A DNA stretch of 64,000 bases from Silvibacterium dinghuense. GTDB taxonomy: Bacteria; Acidobacteriota; Terriglobia; Terriglobales; Acidobacteriaceae. Positions 57,277-64,000 of the stretch are shown here, piece after piece (position 1 is the stretch's first letter; each line of letters starts with the position of its first letter). Below the pieces are notes generated by a model. The model did no database searches and had not been told where the DNA came from. It saw nothing but the letters and a program-made list of their open reading frames with translations. The stretch lies in the NCBI RefSeq assembly GCF_004123295.1, contig NZ_SDMK01000003.1, positions 372,001-436,000 on the forward strand. Reading direction: 5' to 3'. The position numbers were made by a program, and so were the translations under genes.

Positions 57277-59715
57277 TTGCGATTGTTCGCGTTGAGGGCG
57301 CCGCACTTGAGCCGGCGCACTGCCCTTTGTCTCGTTCTACTGCCGGCATCGGCAATGCTGGCCAAGGCCCAGATGGTCTCGCCGGAGATCGACCTGCCAG
57401 GCAGCCCCTTTTCCTACTTCAGCAAACCGGTCGACGTGATCGGTGTGATGAATGCGCCTTCGGCTACGGAGATTACGCCGGAGGGCTTTCTCTACTCCGG
57501 GTACGGCGAGCTGATGTTCTTTACCGGACCCGAGCAGACGCCTCTGGTGGAGCGCATCCGTACCCTCAAAGATGGCTATGTGCCGATCATCGAGGGAACG
57601 GTGCGGCAGCTGGGAATCGACTACACCTTCACCACCTTCGCGGCTGAAGTTCCGGTGCAGACGGCGGTCGATCCGGACCATGCGCCGGGGCAGATCGTGA
57701 ACTTTGTGCGGGTGACGCTGCACAATCCCGGCACTACGCCGCGCGCGGCCTTCCTGACCACGGCCATGCGCTACCAGGCCCCGCAGACCACGACAGAGGC
57801 GCTGGCGGACAACCGGTTCCGCAGGCCCGTGACGGCAGAACGCGTGGGCGACTATCAGCAGCCTGGCGAGGCGTTCGACCCTAAATGGAGCTACCGCATC
57901 GGAGATGGCGCCTGTGAGCGACAGGACCGGGTGCTGTACTTCTATCCGCAGAAACCCAGGCCCGAGCTGGCGCTGACCCTGCACACCCACTACAACCGCG
58001 TCGGGCCACTCGATTCAGACAAACTCTCCGGCAAAATGGAGCTGACACCGGCTACCCCTGCCTGCCGCGTGAGCTATACCGTCCCACTCAAACCGGGCGA
58101 GACCGTGACGCTTGACCTGCGCATGCCGCTGATCCCGGTGAAACAGGGCTCTCCCGAGGCGCAGCAGGCGCTCGCCGCCAGCTATGACGTGGCCTACCAG
58201 CACACTGTCGACTACTGGCACGCCATGATCGCACGCGGCATGGGGATCAATGTACCCGAGGCGAAGGCGGTCGATACCTTCCGCGCCAGCCTGATGTATG
58301 ACCTGCTCTATCGCAACATGGTCGACGGACAGTATGTGCAGACGGCGAGCCAGTTCCAATATCACCGGTTCTATCTGCGCGACTCTGCCGACTACATGCG
58401 CATGTACGATGCCACCGGCTACGCCGACATCGGCGGACAGATCGCGCGCTTCTTTCTCACGCGGCAACAGCCGGACGGCAACTTTCTCTCCCAGCCGCAG
58501 CAGTATGACGGCTGGGGCGAAGCGCTGTGGGCCTTCGGCGAACACTTCCGCCGCACGCGGGATATGGACTTCGCGCGGCTGGTGTATCCGCATGTAGTGA
58601 AGGCTGTCGATTGGCTGATTGCGGCGCGCATGAAAGATCCGCTGCACGTGATGCCGGCCAGCGATGTCCGCGACAACGAGTATGTCGCCGGGCACCTGAC
58701 GGGTTACAACTTCCTCGCTCTCGATGGACTGCAGGGCGCGATTACGCTGGCACACGCGCTGGGACACGAGGATGATGCGGCACGATTCCAGCACGAATAT
58801 GACGACTACCGCGCGACCTTCTTCGCGCTGCTTAGCAAGGCGTCGAAGGAAGAAGGCGGAATCATCCCGCCCTCCCTCGACGCCGGCGCATGGAAGGGTA
58901 CGGACTGGGGCAATCTGCTCTCGGTGACGCCGGAGCCGGTGCTCGATCCCTTCGATCCGCGCGTAACAGCGACGCTGCACAGTACACAGGCTCGCTACCA
59001 GGAAGGCATCACCACCTATGCCGAGCCGGATGATGGCATCTTTCTGCATCACTACCTGACCATCAAGAACACGCTCACCGAACTGGTGCGCGGCGAGGAT
59101 CACCAGGCCATCCGCGAGCTCTACGCGGAGCTGTTGCACACCAGCTCCACGCAAGCAGGCTTCGAATATGCCATCCGGCCCTGGGGATCGCGGGACTTCG
59201 AGGGGAACCTCTCGCCGCACGGCTGGTTTGCCGCCGACTACCGCAACCTGCTGCGCAACATGATGGTGCGCGAGCAGGGCGACAGCCTGCATCTGCTGTC
59301 GGCGGTATCACCGGAGTGGATCGGCGCAGGCAAGGAGATTCGCGTTACCCATGCACCGACGTATTTCGGTTCGCTCGACTTTACGTTGCGCGAAACAGGC
59401 GCCAATACGGCAGAGCTGACGATCGAAAGCGCCTTCACGCATGCACCGGAAGCACTGGTGCTGCACATTCCGTGGTTCCGGAAGCTCGACTCGGCAACCG
59501 CGGATGGCGTGGCGGTACAGGCCGAGGCAGACGGCCTGCACCTGCCCGCGGGAACGCGCGTGGTGCGGCTGAAGTGGCAGGCTGCAGGCGATCCTCACAT
59601 GAGTTACGAGCGCACAGTGGAATCGTGGAAGCAGGAGTATCAGCGACGCTGGAATCTCTTCTTGACCGATGGGCAGGGATCTTCTATGCCGGACACCTGG
59701 CGTGTGCCGGAGTAA
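57277..59715 (+). CDS. Secreted six-hairpin glycosidase-like protein
   Basis: 812 residues from a TTG start (57277). A signal peptide with RR and a hydrophobic core (LSRRTALCLVLLPASAMLAKAQ) is followed by a beta-sandwich-like N-terminal domain and an (alpha/alpha)6-barrel glycosidase domain, e.g. RFYLRDSADYMRMYDATGYADIG, GWGEALWAFGEHFRRTRDMDFARLVYPHVV and GGIIPPSLDAGAWKGTDWG. I cannot place it in one CAZy family. TTG 57277 is chosen because a stop codon at 57268-57270 blocks any upstream start and no in-frame ATG precedes the signal peptide. It likely acts on a polysaccharide imported by the nearby receptor. Two operator-like palindromes lie 96-161 nt upstream. Confidence 0.8.
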   Translation: MRLFALRAPHLSRRTALCLVLLPASAMLAKAQMVSPEIDLPGSPFSYFSKPVDVIGVMNAPSATEITPEGFLYSGYGELMFFTGPEQTPLVERIRTLKDGYVPIIEGTVRQLGIDYTFTTFAAEVPVQTAVDPDHAPGQIVNFVRVTLHNPGTTPRAAFLTTAMRYQAPQTTTEALADNRFRRPVTAERVGDYQQPGEAFDPKWSYRIGDGACERQDRVLYFYPQKPRPELALTLHTHYNRVGPLDSDKLSGKMELTPATPACRVSYTVPLKPGETVTLDLRMPLIPVKQGSPEAQQALAASYDVAYQHTVDYWHAMIARGMGINVPEAKAVDTFRASLMYDLLYRNMVDGQYVQTASQFQYHRFYLRDSADYMRMYDATGYADIGGQIARFFLTRQQPDGNFLSQPQQYDGWGEALWAFGEHFRRTRDMDFARLVYPHVVKAVDWLIAARMKDPLHVMPASDVRDNEYVAGHLTGYNFLALDGLQGAITLAHALGHEDDAARFQHEYDDYRATFFALLSKASKEEGGIIPPSLDAGAWKGTDWGNLLSVTPEPVLDPFDPRVTATLHSTQARYQEGITTYAEPDDGIFLHHYLTIKNTLTELVRGEDHQAIRELYAELLHTSSTQAGFEYAIRPWGSRDFEGNLSPHGWFAADYRNLLRNMMVREQGDSLHLLSAVSPEWIGAGKEIRVTHAPTYFGSLDFTLRETGANTAELTIESAFTHAPEALVLHIPWFRKLDSATADGVAVQAEADGLHLPAGTRVVRLKWQAAGDPHMSYERTVESWKQEYQRRWNLFLTDGQGSSMPDTWRVPE

Positions 59716-59727
59716 TCTCCGGCACAC
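59702..59727. terminator. Hairpin whose loop holds the stop codon
   Basis: A perfect 11-bp stem GTGTGCCGGAG (59702-59712) and CTCCGGCACAC (59717-59727); the loop TAAT includes the TAA stop of the glycosidase gene. No U-tract follows, so transcription termination is not assured. Confidence 0.6.
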
Positions 59728-59754
59728 CTAGGGCGTATCGACCTAGCATCGTTT

Positions 59755-60966
59755 TTAGAGCTTGAGGAAGATGCGTCTGCGGTAGAGTACAGCAACCGGC
59801 ACAAAGCAGACACCGACAAAAAGTACCGACCAGACAAGCGAACGGAAGGGACCGGGCACGAGGAAACCGGGCAGCCACAGATAGGTGAGCCGCTGCAGGG
59901 TGCCTGCGCTGCCGGCATGGATGGCGCCGATCACGATGGACAGCACCTCCGAGAGCACATAGGCCGTCAGCGCATTGGTGCCGAAGATGCGCCCGACAGA
60001 GGCCAGCGGCTGGAACCAGCGGCGAAGTGGAGTCTGCTCACCTTCCCCGTCAAACAGCATTGCGGCAGCGGCGAGCAGCAGCAGCGAGATTCCCGCAGTG
60101 AAGAGCACGTAGGAACTGGTCCAGAGCCGCTTGTTGAGCGGGAAGACTTCACTCCAGATCCACCCCATCCCAACCAAAAGAGCGCCGGAAGCAGCAAGCC
60201 AGCCGAGCTTTTTTCTCTGCGAGACAGGTGCGCGGAGCCATGATGCCACCAGCACGCCAATGAGCACCGAAGCCAGCGCAGGCAGTGTGCTCAGCAGGCC
60301 TTCGGGATCGTAGAACGTGTGGCGATAGCGATGCGCCACCGGAATCGCCATGCGATCGAGAGCGCTGGCGAGATTGCAGGGCTGGTTGAGGATGCCGAGC
60401 GTCGCGCCGTTGCCGCCGCAGCCGGGCACCGGCGCCCAGGTCATCAAAGCCCAATAGCCGACAAGCAGAACCACCGTGACGATGGCTGTGAGGCGCGCCT
60501 GGCCGGCAAGATAGATCAACGCTGCCATCAGATAGCAGAGTCCGATCCGCTGCATGACGCCGCAGTAGCGCAGCGTATCCAGATGGAAGAAGGGCAGCGC
60601 ATTCAGAACGAGACCGATGACTACGATCGTGGCGGCGCGGCGCGCGGCCTCTATCGCAATCTCACCCCGGCTCCTTCCCTTGCGCAGGCGGGACTCGAAC
60701 GAGAGCGCCATGGATATCCCCATGATGAAGAGAAACATGGGAAACACGAGATCGGTGAGGGTGCAGCCATTCCATACCGAGTGGCGCAACTGAAGATAGG
60801 ATGCCGCACCATCTCCGGCGTTGTTGACCAGAATCATGAAGGCGACGGTGAGTCCGCGGAGGATGTCGAGCGAGGCCATACGGGCAGTGCCCGAAGCGGG
60901 CCTTCCGGGATTCGCCTGAGGAGCAGGGGCAGAACTTGTCACAATGGTCTTCACAAATTGGCTCAC
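59755..60966 (-). CDS. NagX-like transmembrane acetyltransferase
   Basis: 403 residues from GTG 60966, with about ten membrane helices. The N-terminal signature ASLDILRGLTVAFMILVNNAGDG and DLVFPMFLFIMGISMAL (about 30-85) matches the heparan-alpha-glucosaminide N-acetyltransferase/DUF5009-DUF1624 family, whose bacterial NagX members act in N-acetylglucosamine use. The Asn in LVNNAG and His in the ~110 loop region may be catalytic. It probably acetylates a hexosamine at the membrane; the substrate is inferred. A TTTCACAGTGGAA operator candidate is 41 nt upstream. M30 (60879) is an alternative start. Confidence 0.85.
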   Translation of the reverse strand: MSQFVKTIVTSSAPAPQANPGRPASGTARMASLDILRGLTVAFMILVNNAGDGAASYLQLRHSVWNGCTLTDLVFPMFLFIMGISMALSFESRLRKGRSRGEIAIEAARRAATIVVIGLVLNALPFFHLDTLRYCGVMQRIGLCYLMAALIYLAGQARLTAIVTVVLLVGYWALMTWAPVPGCGGNGATLGILNQPCNLASALDRMAIPVAHRYRHTFYDPEGLLSTLPALASVLIGVLVASWLRAPVSQRKKLGWLAASGALLVGMGWIWSEVFPLNKRLWTSSYVLFTAGISLLLLAAAAMLFDGEGEQTPLRRWFQPLASVGRIFGTNALTAYVLSEVLSIVIGAIHAGSAGTLQRLTYLWLPGFLVPGPFRSLVWSVLFVGVCFVPVAVLYRRRIFLKL

Positions 60967-61006
60967 TGACTTTCAGCTTAGGCGGATGCGCGGCAGATAC
61001 AAGGTT

Positions 61007-61019
61007 TTTCACAGTGGAA
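61007..61019. promoter_or_regulatory. Operator candidate upstream of the NagX-like gene
   Basis: TTTCACAGTGGAA, one base from the palindrome TTTCACWGTGAAA found twice upstream of the six-hairpin glycosidase gene. It is 41 nt before the GTG start and 133 nt downstream of the receptor gene end. Confidence 0.6.
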
Positions 61020-61059
61020 TGCGATCAGGAGAGCATGTCTGTGAACACGGGCATCTGTC

Positions 61060-61094
61060 GAAAAAAAGACCTTCCCGGAGAAACACCGGGAAGG
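61060..61094 (-). terminator. Terminator of the third TonB-dependent receptor
   Basis: A 9-bp perfect stem CCTTCCCGG (61070-61078) and CCGGGAAGG (61086-61094). On the minus strand it is followed by TCTTTTTTTCG. It lies 58 nt past the receptor stop. Confidence 0.93.
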
Positions 61095-61151
61095 TCAAGT
61101 TGGCCACTGCAAAAATGCATTCCTGTTGCATGACGGCTGACTGCCGTACTG

Positions 61152-64000
61152 TTAGAACTCGATACGAGCGCCGAACTGCAGGGTACGAGGTCCGACGCTG
61201 GTGGTTGAGGTCGACTTGCCGAATGCGGTATCGCCAAGGTTGGTATCCGGCGCCGAGAAGGAAGAGGCGGTATTCATGATGTTGTATGCCTCTGCCCGGA
61301 ATTTGAAGATGGCATTGCGATAGAGTGCAAAGTTCTTTTCCATCGCCATGTCCTCATCCTCGGTCACGGCATAGCGCACGCTGCCGATGTAGCGGGGAGC
61401 GTTGCCGATGGCCAGACTGTTTCCGCTGCTCGCATAGCTGACCGCGGCCGTGTTGAAGTACGTGCCGCTGATGCTGCCCTTACCCTTGGCCAGAGCCTTC
61501 TCCGAGGTAATATTCGGACGGGCTACGCCATAGTTGAAGTCCGAGAGTGAGCTGGTCTCTGTCAGGTGGATCGGGAGGCCGTCGTTGAAGCGCAGGATCG
61601 TGCTCCACTTCCAGCCGCCGATCACCGCATCGAGAGCGCGGTTCATATCACCGCCGAAGGCCTTGCCGCGGCCAACTGGGATATCCCAGTTCAGCGTGCC
61701 GGCAAAGGATTGCGGCATGTCATGCGCACTGACCGAGCGGTCGAGCTTCGGGTTGAAGACATCGCGTACGGCATCGGAAACCTCCCAGCTGTTGTTCTCC
61801 GAGGTGTTGTCGATCGCCTTCGACCACTGGTAGGTGAAGAGTGCGCTCAAGCCGTACGCCATCCGCTGGTTGTACTTCACCGAGAGTGCGTTGAAGCTGG
61901 AGCTCGACCCGGGGGTGTCGGGAAGCTGGTTGACGCTGCTGAACTGCGGATACTTCACCAGCGTGCGCCAGTAAGGGATGGTGGAACCATAGAGCGAGCT
62001 GGTGGTGTCGGTGATTACGCTGGCGTAAGGATTCGCCACCGTTGCAGTCAAGGCCGTGATGCCCTGGCTGAGATACTGCGCGGGCAGCTGGTCGAGGTTC
62101 TCCGAGACACCACGCAGCAGCTGGCGGCCCTGGGTGCCGGCATAGCCGACTTCCAGCACACCGGCGCTGCTGAGCTGGTACTGCAGATCGAGGCTATAGT
62201 CCTGCACGTACGCGTTGGGATGATGGCGGAAGGTCGCGTTGACGGAATCGCCGAGGTCGGTCAGCGCTCCCAGGCTGCTTCCAGTGGGCTGGCTCTGGCC
62301 GTTCGGATAAGGATTCGCGAGCAGGTTGTATGGCGTCACGCCGTTGCCGTTCTCGGTAGCCTCCCAGGTGGTCGTGGCGGAATAGCCGTCGGAGCTGTCC
62401 TGAGCGTCAGAGCTGTAGGCATAGGTATTGGGATTGAAGATGCCGTAGCCTGCGCGGGCAACCAGCTTGTCGGTGAGCTTGTAAGCGACCGAGATACGCG
62501 GATCGAAGTTCAGGTAGTTCGCATCCCACAGACCGCGCTTCGACGAGTTGAGGAAGCTGAGGCCGCCGGTCAGCGTCGTACCGCTGTCGGTCGTGGTGAG
62601 CGAGGGATCGAAGTTGTTCAGGCGGTTGTAGCGCTCGGTGCGCGGCCCCTGAAGGTCATAACGAAGCCCGGCGGAGACGGTCAGGCGATCGTTGACGCGA
62701 TACGTATCCTGCACATACCAGCCCCAGTTGATCTGCTGCAGATCGAGCTCCACCTGGTAGATCGTGTTGCCGCTGCTGCCAGCGCCGAGAAGCAGCGAAG
62801 CGACGGCATCACCTGTACCGGTGCCACTGGCGCCGGGCGTAGGACCGGCGGTCATGTTGGACGTGAAGTTAAAGATGGGGGAATAGAGATTGTGCGGATA
62901 CAGGCGCTCGATCTCACCGAGGAAGCCGAACTTGAGGCTGTGCCGGCTCAGCTGGCGGGAGACGTTGATCTGCAGGCCATCGGTTTCATGCGGCGTATCT
63001 GCATAGGAGTTCTGACCAAGGGTCGCGTAGTTGCTGAAGCTGAACTCAGGCCACGCATCGCTCTCCTGCCACTGGCTGGTCGTGGAGCTGGAAAAGCCGA
63101 GCGCGGTCGGATCGTGCCCGAAGCTGGGCGAGGTGTCCTGCTCCGTCCACTTGCCATAGCTCACAACAGCGTTGATGACCCAGTCCGGAGTGGGAGTCCA
63201 GGTGTTGTTGATCAGGATGACCTGGCGGAAATCGTTTTCGCCCTGGTTCGGATTGAAACCAGGCACCGAGGGAAAGTAATTGGCTGCCGGATTGTGCTGC
63301 CAGGCCTTGGTGATACGGGCAAAAATCGAATCCTTGGGGCCAAAGACATAATCGCCGCGGATATCGATCTTGTCGTAGTTCGAGGGGTCTTCGGAATTGA
63401 TGTAGTAGTTGTACGAGGTGTTGTTCGCGTACTGGGACATGGGCTCGGGGAAGAGTGAGGCAATGGTCTTGCCGACGGAGTCCATGCGTGCAGAGGGGAT
63501 GGCGTTGCTGCCGTATTCGGAGGCGAAGGTTACGCGGTTGCCGCTGGAGTCGAGGTTGAAGGGATCGTAGAGGGTTTCACCCGAAGAGGAAAAGTCGCCG
63601 CTGCGCTCGGCAGCGGTCGGCATAAAGCCGCTGAAGGAGTCCGCACTCGCCTGACGAAGACCTTCATAGGCGAAGAAGAAGAATGCCTTGTTCTTCCAGA
63701 CCGGGCCACCGATGCTGCCGCCGAACTGATTACGTTGATAGAGCGGACGGGCCACTCCGGCGTGGTTATTGTCCCAGTTGTTGGCATCCAGATGGTCGTT
63801 GCGGAAGTACTCAAAGGCGCTGCCGTGGAAGTCGTTGCTGCCGGCCTTGGTAATAAGGCTGACCACGCCGCCGTCCGTGTGGGTGAACTGCGCATCGTAA
63901 GCGGTGCGCTGCACCTGCACTTCGGCCGTGGCATCCATATTCGGAGTAGCGATGGCGCCGCCGAGATCGGGAGCAACGATCGAAGCACCGTCCACCAGCA
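61152..64000 (-). CDS. Oar-like TonB-dependent receptor, 5' end outside window
   Basis: At least 948 residues are visible and the frame is open at the right edge, so the N-terminal signal, regulatory domain and part of the plug are missing. The visible part starts in the plug (LVDGASIVAPDLGGAI, TAYDAQFTHTDGGVVSLITKAGSNDFHGSAFEYFRN) and continues through the barrel to the end FGARIEF with the terminal aromatic residue. It differs from the other two receptors at the plug motif (NNFLLDGMDNNA there). The neighbouring glycosidase and acetyltransferase suggest a carbohydrate substrate. Confidence 0.92.
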   Translation of the reverse strand, partial: LVDGASIVAPDLGGAIATPNMDATAEVQVQRTAYDAQFTHTDGGVVSLITKAGSNDFHGSAFEYFRNDHLDANNWDNNHAGVARPLYQRNQFGGSIGGPVWKNKAFFFFAYEGLRQASADSFSGFMPTAAERSGDFSSSGETLYDPFNLDSSGNRVTFASEYGSNAIPSARMDSVGKTIASLFPEPMSQYANNTSYNYYINSEDPSNYDKIDIRGDYVFGPKDSIFARITKAWQHNPAANYFPSVPGFNPNQGENDFRQVILINNTWTPTPDWVINAVVSYGKWTEQDTSPSFGHDPTALGFSSSTTSQWQESDAWPEFSFSNYATLGQNSYADTPHETDGLQINVSRQLSRHSLKFGFLGEIERLYPHNLYSPIFNFTSNMTAGPTPGASGTGTGDAVASLLLGAGSSGNTIYQVELDLQQINWGWYVQDTYRVNDRLTVSAGLRYDLQGPRTERYNRLNNFDPSLTTTDSGTTLTGGLSFLNSSKRGLWDANYLNFDPRISVAYKLTDKLVARAGYGIFNPNTYAYSSDAQDSSDGYSATTTWEATENGNGVTPYNLLANPYPNGQSQPTGSSLGALTDLGDSVNATFRHHPNAYVQDYSLDLQYQLSSAGVLEVGYAGTQGRQLLRGVSENLDQLPAQYLSQGITALTATVANPYASVITDTTSSLYGSTIPYWRTLVKYPQFSSVNQLPDTPGSSSSFNALSVKYNQRMAYGLSALFTYQWSKAIDNTSENNSWEVSDAVRDVFNPKLDRSVSAHDMPQSFAGTLNWDIPVGRGKAFGGDMNRALDAVIGGWKWSTILRFNDGLPIHLTETSSLSDFNYGVARPNITSEKALAKGKGSISGTYFNTAAVSYASSGNSLAIGNAPRYIGSVRYAVTEDEDMAMEKNFALYRNAIFKFRAEAYNIMNTASSFSAPDTNLGDTAFGKSTSTTSVGPRTLQFGARIEF

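Noticed and set aside
61566-63458. Plus-strand frame of about 630 codons opposite the third receptor.
   Set aside because: Shadow frame of the receptor gene; repetitive Val/Arg/Glu-rich sequence with no motif.
1-64000. CRISPR arrays, tRNA or rRNA genes, prophage or IS elements.
   Set aside because: Looked for direct repeats with spacers, tRNA T-loop consensus and transposase motifs; none was found by reading. A tRNAscan-SE or ISEScan run would be needed to exclude them fully.

Overview
The window looks like chromosomal DNA of an acidobacterium of the Acidobacteriaceae type (class Terriglobia). The support is three very large Oar-like TonB-dependent receptors with an N-terminal carboxypeptidase-regulatory domain, a high and evenly distributed G+C, many secreted glycoside hydrolases with Tat-like signals, YpdA of the bacillithiol system, LutABC, and small lineage-type hypothetical proteins. 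No phage, insertion sequence, CRISPR array, rRNA or tRNA was recognised. Species cannot be read from the sequence.

Layout. 1-5.1 kb: tail of an RNase J gene, a secreted NTF2-like protein, a BrnT/BrnA toxin-antitoxin pair with a palindromic operator, a threonine/serine ammonia-lyase, a secreted SH3/TPR-like protein and a GH18-like secreted protein. 5.4-7.9 kb: FtsK DNA translocase. 8.0-12.2 kb: membrane proteins, including a module of a six-helix membrane protein, a winged-helix regulator and an internally shortened CreD, with two copies of a 15-bp palindromic operator. 12.3-15.9 kb: first TonB-dependent receptor. 16-19.4 kb: a REC-Hpt protein, a NarL-type response regulator and an OmpA-family protein. 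19.4-25.4 kb: repeats, a decayed dehydrogenase pseudogene, an SDR, an MDR oxidoreductase, a zinc-ribbon protein and a trypsin-like lipoprotein. 25.5-31.0 kb: MBOAT acyltransferase, SGNH-like partner, YpdA and a histidine kinase, all on the minus strand. 31.2-34.3 kb: class I fumarase and aspartase. 34.3-38.5 kb: YVTN propeller, two ThuA-like proteins, a beta-barrel protein and a cytochrome c. 38.6-42.4 kb: GH92-GH125 alpha-mannosidase operon. 42.7-45.6 kb: lutABC lactate oxidation. 45.8-50.4 kb: PI-PLC-like secreted enzyme and the second TonB-dependent receptor. 51.3-55.6 kb: GH29 alpha-fucosidase, LacI regulator and zinc alcohol dehydrogenase, sharing a 14-nt operator candidate. 55.6-64 kb: winged-helix membrane protein, an (alpha/alpha)6 glycosidase, a NagX-like acetyltransferase and the third, truncated TonB-dependent receptor.

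How it works together. Much of the window serves glycan capture: receptors import oligosaccharides, and periplasmic GH92/GH125/GH29/GH18-like/six-hairpin enzymes trim them. Central metabolism nearby (aspartase to fumarate to malate; lactate to pyruvate) is ordinary. The most interesting non-coding signals are two ~115-bp palindromic elements whose sequences differ while their base pairing is kept, a TTTCACWGTGAAA motif that may tie the glycosidase and acetyltransferase genes into one regulon, the LacI-linked 14-mer, and the CTTTGCGRTACAAAG operator pair of the CreD module.
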